A stretch of DNA of 48,795 nt from DATFXM01 sp035315885. GTDB lineage: Bacteria > Acidobacteriota > Blastocatellia > UBA7656. The position numbers and the translations under genes are program-made. The notes under the pieces are model-generated. The model searched no databases and was not told the origin of the DNA. It saw only the letters and a list, made by a program, of their open reading frames with translations. Below, piece after piece: positions 16,731 to 25,059 of this stretch (the stretch's first letter is position 1; the number at the start of each line of letters is the position of its first letter). The DNA is taken from positions 1-48,795 of the forward strand of contig DATFXM010000114.1 in the NCBI GenBank assembly GCA_035315885.1, read 5' to 3'.

Positions 16731-17821
16731 TTCCTCCCCGAGTAGTACCCTTTCTTCGTCTTTACAACCAGCTTGTCCGCTGCGCTCTGTGCTCCCTGGG
16801 CGAGATCTAACTTCAGCTTCCGAAACGTACCATCGCGTTTTGTGTTGCTCGACACGAAGCCCAGGCTGTATCTCGTTCGCAAATGGTCGATCAAATCATG
16901 GAAGGTTTGGTCCAAGACTGCGGGCTTGTCGGTCATCATCTCGCCGCCGGTCTCCTCGACTATCTTGTTGAGGCTGAAAACTCGTGCGCCGCCGAACCCA
17001 CCCAATCCAGCGGCCGCGCGCATAATCCCGCTTTCCAACCTCTGACCCGGGGTCTTGGGTATCACCGCACAAACAACCGCGCCGCTCTCGAGCAGCGCTT
17101 GTCGAGCTTGTTCACCTGAATGCCCTCCGCAATCCCAATGCGTAGTGATCGCGGTTAGCACGATAATCACGCGCCTTCCATCAGGGTTGCCCGCTTGACG
17201 CATGTAATCTGCCGCCCGGTACAACGCCTCACTGAAGCAGTGCGCGGCCGATTCATTGTGCGGCGGAAGCCGGTCAAGCCCCTGCGCAATGCGTTCGCGA
17301 CGTGTCGTAAAATCGGTGACCAGCGCGGTATCGTCCGCGAACGCCATCAGCGCTGCTTCATCCTTAGGCTTCAGGCGTATGAGAGCCTCCTGCGTAGCCT
17401 GTCGTACCTTCTCACTAAATGGATCGAGGCACCCGCCTCGGTCAACCAGGAAGATGACCGAAAGCGGTAGAGTATCCTGGCTGAAATGCGTTATTTGCTG
17501 CTGCACTCCATCTTCCTGGAGCACAAAATCGGTGGCCTTCAAAGCCCCTTCAATCCTGCCGGTCTTCTGGTGCAACACCAGAGCATCCAGCACCACGAGG
17601 TCTACACCCAAATTGATGGGTCCATCGTTGATCGTGATCGGAGCTCGTTCGGTCGTGGATACCGGCGTGGGAAGGGGGTGCGGGTTTAAGGTTGGTTGCG
17701 GGTTTGATGAACTCGGGTTTCCGTTCTTTCCCCTTGATTGATTCTGGTTCTGAAATGGTCCTGCCTGAAAAGAAGTGGTGAAGACGAAAAGCGAAGTGAG
17801 TAGCAGTCTGAGTATCAGCAT
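16727..17821 (-). CDS. Secreted VWFA-related protein (Acidobacterial type)
   Basis: 364 residues with a signal peptide (MLILRLLLTSLFVFTTSFQA) and a Pro/Asn-rich linker, then a VWA-like domain. The block VDLVVLDALVLHQKTGRIEG and DFVLQEDGVQQQITHFS is the typical lead-in of VWFA-related Acidobacterial-domain proteins. The metal (MIDAS) motif, normally DxSxS, reads DRGGC, so metal binding may be lost. The C-terminus has RTRYSLGFVSSNTKRDGTFR followed by a basic tail. Function is unknown; the family is exported and probably mediates protein contacts. It is next to the FecR/DUF6600 gene and has a second VWFA paralogue at 20417-21709. Confidence 0.85.
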   Translation of the reverse strand: MLILRLLLTSLFVFTTSFQAGPFQNQNQSRGKNGNPSSSNPQPTLNPHPLPTPVSTTERAPITINDGPINLGVDLVVLDALVLHQKTGRIEGALKATDFVLQEDGVQQQITHFSQDTLPLSVIFLVDRGGCLDPFSEKVRQATQEALIRLKPKDEAALMAFADDTALVTDFTTRRERIAQGLDRLPPHNESAAHCFSEALYRAADYMRQAGNPDGRRVIIVLTAITTHWDCGGHSGEQARQALLESGAVVCAVIPKTPGQRLESGIMRAAAGLGGFGGARVFSLNKIVEETGGEMMTDKPAVLDQTFHDLIDHLRTRYSLGFVSSNTKRDGTFRKLKLDLAQGAQSAADKLVVKTKKGYYSGRK

Positions 17822-17873
17822 AGGCCCTCTTAAAGCGATGTGATGTGAGGACTGGCCTCAAATAAAAGAGGTC

Positions 17874-17974
17874 GGGTGGCACCGACCAGACGGATGAAAG
17901 GGCGAAGGAGGATGAAGCAGATGGGGTGTCTTAAACTAATTTCGCCTTGTTCATCCGCCCAGTCCGTGCCACCC
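17874..17974. repeat. Imperfect inverted repeat, about 33 bp per arm
   Basis: The left arm 17874-17906 (GGGTGGCACCGACCAGACGG, continuing) is nearly complementary to the right arm 17941-17974 (TTCGCCTTGTTCATCCGCCC, continuing). There are only a few mismatches and a loop of about 34 bases. It is unrelated in sequence to the heptad repeats. It lies between two minus-strand genes and could act as terminator or mRNA stabiliser for the gene ending at 18028. Confidence 0.7.
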
Positions 17975-18027
17975 AAACTAATTCGAAAGGAAGAGAGCGA
18001 ATTACAACTGTGCTGAATATCGCGGAC

Positions 18028-20178
18028 TCAATGCTTCTTGGGTCCGGCGTCGTTCTTACGTTCTTCTCGCTGCTGCTGTTGTTGCTGCTTGTTCTCCTGA
18101 TGCGTGTTATTGGTATTATTCTTCGAACCACCATTGTCCGAGTTGCCACCCGATCCCGAACGTACGTGATTACTCTCGGGCTGGTGCACAATCTGATTCG
18201 GACGATCATCTTTTTCTCGATTCCTACGCTCGTAATCGAAGCTTCGTCCGCGGCTGTCGCCTCCGGATTGGTTGTTGTTGGCGCCGCCAGAACCGCTGCC
18301 GCCCGAACCACCCGGCGCTTTGCCGTTCGAACCGCTGCCGCCCGAACCGCTCGGCGCTTTGCCGTTCGAACCGTTGCCGCCCGAACCGTTGCCGCCTGTG
18401 TTAAGTGATCCGTTCTGCTGGTCTCTCAACCTTCGGCGCTCTTCACGCTCGGCTTTGCGGCGGGACTCATCATCGGACTGGTTCTGTCCGTTACCTGCCT
18501 TGCCAGTGTTGTCTCCGCCATTCGCCGAAGGCAGATTGACCCGGTTCCTATCTTTGTCCTTATGCCTTTCCTCCGAACTTCGAGTGTCCGGTATAGGAAC
18601 GATTACGGGGCCGTTTTCGTTCTTACGCGGATGCGACGATCCCGACCCATCGTCCGAGCCGATCTGTATAGGACGAGGCGAAATGAGGCGACGTTCTCGG
18701 CGAACGTTTGACTCGTTGTTCGTATTCGACGGCTGGTTTCGCACGACAACCGGCCGCGACTCTACGTCTTGAGGTGGCGTGAATACGCGATGTCGAGCGG
18801 CGTCGCCCGCGGGCCGCGTTGCAATCGGCAGCGGCTTGATGTCAGGCAACCCGGGCCGTGCGCTACCATTTGTACCCTGTACGAACCCGCCGTTCAGATT
18901 GCCTACCAAGCCTGCCGACTTAGTGGGACGCTGAAATGCTTCAACCGGAACGCTGGTCACACCCGCGGGTGGCCGGCGAGGATCGATCCATCTACGCTCA
19001 TCCCCAGGGCGCTGCCAGTTACCACGGTCCCCAGGATAGTGAAGGCGAGATCGCTCATCGTTCCTGTGCCAATCCGGTCGATGCCATCTTTGTCCGGGAG
19101 CCAGCGGATACCAGCCGACGTAATTCCCCCGTCCGCTCGGATAATTAAAGAACGTCACCAGCGCCGGCCTCCATCGATAGTCCCAGTACGCATATTGCAG
19201 ACCTGGCCTCCTGAAACCAGGTACCCAGGCCCAACCGAGACCGGGTACAAGCGACCATCGGCCGTAGTGATATGGCGCCCAACCCCAGGGCTCGTCAGCC
19301 AGCCACGTCCAGCCGGTGCTCGGAACCCACAGCCACTGGCCGTAACGATAAGGGGCCCATCCGGAGCTCACTCTGGGAACCCAGCAGTATCCGTAGTCTG
19401 AATTGTCGACCCACGAACCATAGCTCGTGAGGTCGTCAGCGCCGTAAAACGTCTGGTAGTTGCTTTCGTACGATCTCACGTACTCGGGTGATGTCTGTCG
19501 CGCGAGTCCCGTGTCGTAGTCCCAATCGTTCCACCAGTCCCCAAAGTTGTCTGCAACCAACTGAATGTGACTCGAGCTAGCGCTGTTCACGCTCAATCGG
19601 TAACCCGATCTAACCCGAATCGACCCATCATCGGTGGAGACCTCGGCAACACCCTCGTGAACGGCGATCTCTGATTCATCCCGCCCGATAACCGTCACCT
19701 TGTACGTTCCGGAGCTGGTTAGAACCACCGCCGCTGCCGGCGTGTCGAGTTCGAATCTTCCTGAACGATTAGCCGGTCCGGCAAATCTTATCAGCGCTGA
19801 TCCTTCGATGACTTCAAGCTGTGTCGATGAGTCAGAGAGTTCGCTGAAGCTCAGAGTAGAGTTGTCTAATAGGCGAACGAAGGTGCCGGAGGAGAGTTGA
19901 ATCTCCGCCCGAGCACCCTGAGGGGTATAAAGCTGGTCACCTGCCAGCAGTGGTAGATTTCGAACCGCCGGAGCCCAGTCGGTTACGCCGGCTCGCAGGA
20001 ACGATACATCACCATCAATAAAGCTGATTCGCGCCACGCGTGGTGCCGGTGCGGAGTCGTCTACATCACTGGTGTCCTGAAGGTCTTCATCCGTGATCGG
20101 CCTTGTCTGGGCCATCGACCCGCGGGCGGCGAGGAGCGCGATAAGAATCGTGAGGACTATCGGGAGAGCGCGCTTCAT
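18028..20178 (-). CDS. Exported FecR-domain / DUF6600 protein with low-complexity C-terminus
   Basis: 716 residues with signal peptide MKRALPIVLTILIALLAARG. Residues about 45-205 are a FecR-like domain (ISFIDGDVSFLRAG; FVRLLDNSTLSFSEL; LDTPAAAVVLTSSGTYKV). Residues about 245-390 are a Trp/Tyr/Gly-rich repeat region of DUF6600 type, with repeated GWAPYRYGQW and GWAPYHYGRW units. From about 390 on the chain is Arg/Pro/Asn-rich, then Gly-Ser-rich with 13-residue repeats (39 bp in DNA, about 18290-18400), and ends in a Gln/Lys-rich tail. GGAGG at 20183-20187 precedes the ATG. No lipoprotein box is present. It is probably periplasmic or surface located; its function is unknown. Confidence 0.85.
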   Translation of the reverse strand: MKRALPIVLTILIALLAARGSMAQTRPITDEDLQDTSDVDDSAPAPRVARISFIDGDVSFLRAGVTDWAPAVRNLPLLAGDQLYTPQGARAEIQLSSGTFVRLLDNSTLSFSELSDSSTQLEVIEGSALIRFAGPANRSGRFELDTPAAAVVLTSSGTYKVTVIGRDESEIAVHEGVAEVSTDDGSIRVRSGYRLSVNSASSSHIQLVADNFGDWWNDWDYDTGLARQTSPEYVRSYESNYQTFYGADDLTSYGSWVDNSDYGYCWVPRVSSGWAPYRYGQWLWVPSTGWTWLADEPWGWAPYHYGRWSLVPGLGWAWVPGFRRPGLQYAYWDYRWRPALVTFFNYPSGRGNYVGWYPLAPGQRWHRPDWHRNDERSRLHYPGDRGNWQRPGDERRWIDPRRPPAGVTSVPVEAFQRPTKSAGLVGNLNGGFVQGTNGSARPGLPDIKPLPIATRPAGDAARHRVFTPPQDVESRPVVVRNQPSNTNNESNVRRERRLISPRPIQIGSDDGSGSSHPRKNENGPVIVPIPDTRSSEERHKDKDRNRVNLPSANGGDNTGKAGNGQNQSDDESRRKAEREERRRLRDQQNGSLNTGGNGSGGNGSNGKAPSGSGGSGSNGKAPGGSGGSGSGGANNNQSGGDSRGRSFDYERRNREKDDRPNQIVHQPESNHVRSGSGGNSDNGGSKNNTNNTHQENKQQQQQQREERKNDAGPKKH

Positions 20179-20416
20179 GTTTCCTCCAATATTGCCGCAA
20201 CAATCGCTTCAAACTTCATAAATCCGCCCGGTTAACGGCAAGCTTTGTGCCGGAACGGGCAGTCAGCGAGTTCGCGTTTGCAAGTTCAGCAATATAACGG
20301 TCATCGCCAAAAAACCGATACCATCAGTTGGATGGAGGGTTGCCGGCGGGAGGTCAGGATACACCAATTAGTGTGTCACACGTGCGATTTCGGCTTGATG
20401 GGAAGGCGGGTGCCCT

Positions 20417-21709
20417 TTAATCGGTTGGCCTGTAGCCCTGTCTCGCTCTTATCTGGACATCCCTCCTTGAAACTTCGACGCGAATCTTCCGGAGCCGGTC
20501 GTCCCTCTTCGGGTGCGCGGCTGGATAGTACCCCAGCAAATACTGGCTCCTCATCTCTTCAGCGATCCTGATGAACGCCGAGCGGGAGGTCTCAAAAGTC
20601 TCCGCGCCGATTACTCGGCCGCCTGTTCGTCCCGTCACCGACTGCATGAAGGCGTCGGCTTCAGCATAGAGCCGATCGAGATTTGCCGATATCGGGTCGG
20701 CCGAGGCGGAACCGCCGATCCGCTGAGTGTGCGTTCCGTCGCCCACGATTACCGGGGGCGCTTGCGGAGGCCCGATTTCGATCTTTGGCTTTGGAGGTTT
20801 GGGAATGCCCACAGGTGTGGGGTCTGGGCCCCCGAAATCCGGTGGCAGGGGAATCCGGCCGTCCACCTGAACGGGCACCTTGGATTGATCGCCGTACTCC
20901 GCTTTCTGTTTCCTGCCCTGTGCCTCGAGGAACCATCTGGTTTCGATTTTTACGACGTAGACCGATGCAGCGACCTCCTCCGCAAGCCTGGTGACGCTGT
21001 CGGCTGTGGCCTCGATGCTTTTCAGGTCGACCCCGTCGCTCAGTAGGACCACCGATCGCTTGCCTTCAATGTCCCGTAGCTCTTCAAAAGCTTTGACCAT
21101 GGCTTCGTAAAGTAGTTTGCCGAAACCCGATTCGATGCTCTTGATCGCAGCTTCCAGTTCGGCTTGGTCCGAAGTGAACTCAGTCCGTTTTCGCACTTCG
21201 TTGTCGAATGCGATGATCATCATGCGGTCGCCGGGCTGCAGTTGTTTGACGAATCCGTTAGCGAGGCTCTTGATGGCTGCCAGCCGGGAGTCGGTGGCAT
21301 TTGCCGTGTCCAACACCAGCACCGTCGTGAACGGCTGCTTTATCGCGGTGAATAAAGAGATCTGCTGCACCTTGCCATCTTCGTAAACCGCAAAGTCCTT
21401 CTGTGAAAGGTCGCCTACAAAATTGCCCGACCTGTCAGTGACCGTCACCGGAACCTGAACTAAGGTTGTCTTGAGTCTTACTGGCTCCTGCGGATCCTGA
21501 TTTGATCGTTGCCCTGACAGTTCGCGGCCAACTGCCAAACCCACAGGAAATCCGACCGCAAGAACACCCAAAACGGAGGCTATCGCCACCGCCCGAACCC
21601 ACAGCATGTGACGGCGGAGCAGACGCCCCTGATCGATGGAGCCACAGTTATCTTTCATTTTGATTACAGCCTCTGGTAAACCGGTTTTGATAGATTGAAC
21701 GCACTTCAT
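20417..21709 (-). CDS. VWFA-related protein (Acidobacterial type), membrane anchored or secreted
   Basis: 430 residues with one N-terminal hydrophobic segment (about 35-60; AVAIASVLGVLAVGFPVGLA). Then comes the family lead-in VQVPVTVTDRSGNFVGDLSQ and FAVYEDGKVQQISLF, and the VWA core with VLVLDTANATDS in place of a DxSxS MIDAS. KRSVVLLSDGVDLKS follows. A Pro-rich insert (PKPPKPKIEIGPPQAPP) interrupts the domain. The C-terminus has MRSQYLLGYYPA and RQGYRPTD, typical of the family. An alternative ATG at 21658 removes 17 residues and keeps the hydrophobic segment; its ribosome site is weak but no worse. The gene starts 26 bases after hemD on the same strand. Confidence 0.85.
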   Translation of the reverse strand: MKCVQSIKTGLPEAVIKMKDNCGSIDQGRLLRRHMLWVRAVAIASVLGVLAVGFPVGLAVGRELSGQRSNQDPQEPVRLKTTLVQVPVTVTDRSGNFVGDLSQKDFAVYEDGKVQQISLFTAIKQPFTTVLVLDTANATDSRLAAIKSLANGFVKQLQPGDRMMIIAFDNEVRKRTEFTSDQAELEAAIKSIESGFGKLLYEAMVKAFEELRDIEGKRSVVLLSDGVDLKSIEATADSVTRLAEEVAASVYVVKIETRWFLEAQGRKQKAEYGDQSKVPVQVDGRIPLPPDFGGPDPTPVGIPKPPKPKIEIGPPQAPPVIVGDGTHTQRIGGSASADPISANLDRLYAEADAFMQSVTGRTGGRVIGAETFETSRSAFIRIAEEMRSQYLLGYYPAAHPKRDDRLRKIRVEVSRRDVQIRARQGYRPTD

Positions 21710-21735
21710 CGCAATTACTGCACAGAAATATTCGT

Positions 21736-22554
21736 CTAGAGACGGTTCAAAATCTCCGCGACAAGCGATTCAGTGTCGTACGAGCTCGGGCAAAATACAT
21801 TCTGAAGGCCGATCTCTTCAGCCGCTTTTGCCGTCACCGGCCCGATGCACGCAACAAGCGCGCCTCTCAACGCTTCTAGGGCTTGATCCCTCCCGAGAAT
21901 TAGAAAAAAGTTGTTTACGGTTGAAGGACTTGTGAATGTTATCGCGTCTATCGCCTTTTCAGAGAGCCGCTCGAGCAGCGCCGGGTCTGCGGTGGGCACA
22001 ACCGTCTTGTACGCGTCCACCGCGTCGACTGTCGCTCCAAGCTCTGACAGTCCTTGAGTCAATACTTCTCGTGCGATGCTTGAGCGCGGGATCAAGAATG
22101 TCTTTTCCGCTATAGCGGCATCGCCCCCGAGTCTCTGGCGGATCGACTCCAGCAGGCTTTCGGCGTCTGCCGCCTCGGGAATTAGAAAAGGTGTCAGGCC
22201 AAGGTCCGACGCCGCATTGGCGGTGGCCGACCCGATCACGCAAAGACGGCACTTGCTCAGGGCTTTGACGCCGTCTACACGCCTTTCGACCAGTCTTTCG
22301 GCAAGAAACTTGAGGGCGTTAGCGCTGGTAAGCACTATGAAGTCGTAGGATTCGAGACGGGCGATGCATTGGTCGAGCGGTCCCCAGTCATCCGGCGCGA
22401 TGGTGGCTATCGAGGGGATTATGAGTACGTCTGCCCCGAGGGCTTGGAGTGCTACGGCCAGATTGCCTGCCTGGGACGTCTGTCGGGTCACGACGACACG
22501 CCGCCCTGCAAGCCGCTGGCTTCGATCAGGTTCAGCTCGATCTCGCGTATCCAT
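21736..22554 (-). CDS. hemD: Uroporphyrinogen-III synthase
   Basis: HemD closes and inverts ring D of hydroxymethylbilane to give uroporphyrinogen III, the substrate of the HemE encoded about 9 kb away. The 272-residue protein has the two-lobed HEM4 fold pattern: GRRVVVTRQTSQAGNLAVAL at the N-terminus, FIVLTSANALKFLAERL in lobe one, and AIDAITFTSPSTVNNFF and ACIGPVTAKAAEEIGL in lobe two. HemD is poorly conserved, so the call rests on this pattern and length. It is not next to hemC in this window. It is the first gene of a minus-strand run leading into surface-protein genes. Confidence 0.88.
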   Translation of the reverse strand: MDTRDRAEPDRSQRLAGRRVVVTRQTSQAGNLAVALQALGADVLIIPSIATIAPDDWGPLDQCIARLESYDFIVLTSANALKFLAERLVERRVDGVKALSKCRLCVIGSATANAASDLGLTPFLIPEAADAESLLESIRQRLGGDAAIAEKTFLIPRSSIAREVLTQGLSELGATVDAVDAYKTVVPTADPALLERLSEKAIDAITFTSPSTVNNFFLILGRDQALEALRGALVACIGPVTAKAAEEIGLQNVFCPSSYDTESLVAEILNRL

Positions 22555-22918
22555 CCGTTAAATAGTTTAAGAGTATAGGTTAGAAGGCGAGGTCCATTGT
22601 AGCAAAATCCCCGGTTCCTTTTAACTAGCTGGATTTGTTAGTTTTAAGCGAGGGCTTTCCGGCCTCGGTAGCCGCCAGCCTGCTTGTCGGGTTTAGCCGT
22701 TTCATTGCAGGCGATTAAGAGTTGGGTCCTTGTCTGGGCCGACAGACGGGTCCTTAACCTCGGGTTGAGGTCTGGATAAGGACATGCGATACGTACGTGA
22801 GCTATTTTCTTGACTGGTTGATAAATTATTGATATAAAAAGCACATCAACTGGCCGAATTGAGAGCAGGATTCAAGCAAAGAGTTGGTTCATTCTCAAGC
22901 CGGAACACCGAGGAGACC
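22555..22918. other. Divergent intergenic region upstream of hemD and the TPR gene
   Basis: A gap of 364 bases between divergent genes. It contains a strong plus-strand promoter at 22810-22838 and the leader of the TPR gene. The part near 22670-22790 has several GC-rich direct and inverted fragments (for example TCGGGTTTAG and CCTCGGGTTGAGG) but no heptad repeat and no ORF I trust. Confidence 0.5.
22810..22838 (+). promoter_or_regulatory. Strong sigma-70-type promoter
   Basis: TTGACT (22810-22815) and TATAAA (22833-22838) are separated by exactly 17 bases, the best consensus match seen in the window. The predicted start near 22845 gives a leader of about 75 bases before the ATG at 22919. Confidence 0.65.
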
Positions 22919-23857
22919 ATGAGCGGCCTTATTACAAAAACAACAAAGAGGCGCTCGGCGGCCTCTCAAAAATCCAGGACCACCACCAAGGCAAAGAAGG
23001 CTGCTAGAAAACCGCAACGTCCTGGGCGGATTACATCGTCACCTCGTGCAACCAAACTCTCGGCAAAGAGTGCGAAAGCTCCGGCTAAAAAAAAGTTGAA
23101 GGCTGCAACGGCGAAAAAAGGCGTTGCCACTCGCAAGACGGCGCGCCCTGCGGCAAAGTCGACTCATCGGCCGGCGCGCCACGCTGCAAAGGCATCATCC
23201 AGGAAACCGGCATCTACTAAACAGTTAAGCAGAAGTACCAGGTCGGTTCAGCGTACGAAACATCCAAAGCATGCTGCGCGAGCGCTACCAACTCGCCGGC
23301 GTGTGTTACCAACGCGACCGGTTCCCGCTCCGGCTCCGCCAAAGCGGCCGCCCAGCCCGGGAACTCTCGCCGCTGTGCGCGCGTTCGAGTCTGCATTGCG
23401 GTCTTTCAATCGGCAGGACTTCGGCGCTGCGAAGCAGGCCTTCGAACTAGTGCTGAGCAAATACGCCGACGAAGCTGAAGTCACCGCGAGGGTCCGAACC
23501 TATTTGACCATCTGCGACCAGCGCCTGGCACGAACGCCCTCGGTTCCGCGTAGTCCGGATGCGTTGTACGATCAGGGAGTATTTGAATTCAATCGAGGCA
23601 ACGTCAGAGAAGCCCTTGGGTTTTTTGAGAAGGCGTTAAAGAACGACCCGCGGGCCGACTATGCCCTCTATTCGATTGCTGCAGCGCATACCCGCCTGGA
23701 GCAGCCGGCAAAAGCAATTGACGCGTTGCGCCGCGCCATTGGATTGAACTCGGTGCACAAGGCTCACGCACGTCGCGATTTGGATTTCGCCAGCCTGCGG
23801 TCGAACGAGGACTTTCAGCAACTGGTTGGTTACGATTTTGATCTGGTCGAGGAATAA
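22919..23857 (+). CDS. Histone H1-like basic N-terminus fused to TPR repeats
   Basis: 312 residues from the ATG at 22919, which has AGGAG just upstream; a TTG at 22859 would add 20 residues. The first 140 or so residues are Lys/Ala/Arg/Ser/Pro-rich with KKAARKPQRP and KAPAKKKLKAATAKKG-type repeats, like histone H1 or bacterial HctB/AlgP tails. From about residue 160 the chain is helical with TPR-like pairs: FGAAKQAFELVLSKYADEAE, then ALYDQGVFEFNRGNVREALG and ALYSIAAAHTRLEQPAKAID. The end matches the TPR-end pattern with DLDFASLRSNEDFQQL. The basic part may bind DNA, RNA or polyphosphate; this is inference. A strong promoter precedes it, and yvcK follows after 37 bases. Confidence 0.75.
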   Translation: MSGLITKTTKRRSAASQKSRTTTKAKKAARKPQRPGRITSSPRATKLSAKSAKAPAKKKLKAATAKKGVATRKTARPAAKSTHRPARHAAKASSRKPASTKQLSRSTRSVQRTKHPKHAARALPTRRRVLPTRPVPAPAPPKRPPSPGTLAAVRAFESALRSFNRQDFGAAKQAFELVLSKYADEAEVTARVRTYLTICDQRLARTPSVPRSPDALYDQGVFEFNRGNVREALGFFEKALKNDPRADYALYSIAAAHTRLEQPAKAIDALRRAIGLNSVHKAHARRDLDFASLRSNEDFQQLVGYDFDLVEE

Positions 23858-23894
23858 CTGGCTGCCTGCCTGGGTGGTAACCTAGTATCTCAAA

Positions 23895-24914
23895 ATGGAA
23901 AGCTCAAGAGGTTTGCGCATAGTCTGCATAGGCGGAGGCACCGGTCTGTCCACCCTGCTCTCCGGACTCAAGGTTTATGTTGGAGACCACTCCGCCGATC
24001 AAACCTCGCCGCGCATCGAGACCCTGACCGCCGTAGTTACGGTGACCGATGACGGAGGCAGCTCGGGCAGGCTTCGTGAGGAGTTCCAGATACTCCCACC
24101 TGGCGACATCCGCAACTGCATGGTTGCTCTCTCCGAAGACGAGCTGTTGATGACCAGATTGTTTCAGTACCGCTTTGAATCGGAAGGTGATCTCTCAGGA
24201 CACAGCTTTGGAAATCTATTCCTGGCCGCACTAGCGGGCGTGACCGGCGATTTCCTCGAAGCAATAAAAGTCAGCAGCGAAGTCCTGGCAATCAAAGGCC
24301 GAATATATCCATCTACAGCGCAGGACGTTTCATTGGTCGCCGAGCTTGAGGACGGAAAAGTGCTCCGTGGCGAAACAAATATCGTACAATCGCGCTCCAG
24401 AATTCGCCGGTTGTGGTTGTCGGAAAACTGCCAGCCTCTGCAGGAGACGCTCGAAGCAATTCGACAAGCCGACCTCATAACGATTGGACCCGGCTCGTTG
24501 TACACCTCGATCATTCCGAACCTGCTGGTAGACGGGATCGTGGGCGAGATTCGTGGCTCTCGCGCCGTAAAGGTCCACATCGGCAACATTATGACGCAAC
24601 CGGGAGAAACCGAGGGCTTTACACTCGACGATCATCTGGAGGTCTTGTCCGGGTACAGCGGCGAGTTGGAATACGACTTCATACTGGTGAATTCGACACC
24701 GATATCAGATGAGCTACGAGAGAAATACAGATCCGACGGTGCAGTGCCGGTCGAGCCTCGTGCGACGGGCTCGATCTCGACCTACTCACAAGCAAGTGTT
24801 GTTGCTGCCGACCTCCTCAGCGAACACGGTGTAGTTCGTCACGACCCCGCTAAGCTTGCTCAATTGCTCCTTGACGTCAACAGAATGACTCTCGAACTCC
24901 TCTGCAACGCGTAG
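23895..24914 (+). CDS. yvcK: Gluconeogenesis factor YvcK family protein
   Basis: A 339-residue Rossmann-like protein of the CofD/YvcK superfamily. The N-terminal nucleotide-binding loop GGGTGLS is at residues 12-18. It is followed by TVTDDGGSSGRLREEF and LPPGDIRNCMVALS, both highly conserved. GPGSLYTSIIPNLLV and IMTQPGETEGFTLDDH complete the signature. Bacillus YvcK binds UDP-sugars, including UDP-GlcNAc, and is needed on gluconeogenic carbon sources and for cell shape. That fits its position directly upstream of glmU and glmS, which make UDP-GlcNAc. No strong ribosome site precedes the ATG. Cotranscription with the TPR gene is likely. Confidence 0.93.
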   Translation: MESSRGLRIVCIGGGTGLSTLLSGLKVYVGDHSADQTSPRIETLTAVVTVTDDGGSSGRLREEFQILPPGDIRNCMVALSEDELLMTRLFQYRFESEGDLSGHSFGNLFLAALAGVTGDFLEAIKVSSEVLAIKGRIYPSTAQDVSLVAELEDGKVLRGETNIVQSRSRIRRLWLSENCQPLQETLEAIRQADLITIGPGSLYTSIIPNLLVDGIVGEIRGSRAVKVHIGNIMTQPGETEGFTLDDHLEVLSGYSGELEYDFILVNSTPISDELREKYRSDGAVPVEPRATGSISTYSQASVVAADLLSEHGVVRHDPAKLAQLLLDVNRMTLELLCNA

Positions 24915-25059
24915 CCCCCCGGTGTGTCGCGGAAGCGTTCGCGAAACTAGAATTCTCGCTGCGGATGATGATCTGATAGTAGAATAAATTTGCGCCAGTT
25001 CGGCTTCCTACCTTCAGTGATCGCTGGGTAAAGCCGGGCTCGATGGTGAAGGGTTTTTC

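Noticed and set aside
17947..18408. Plus-strand frame with repeated Arg/Thr/Ala units
   Set aside because: Shadow of the Gly/Ser-rich repeats in the C-terminus of the FecR/DUF6600 gene.
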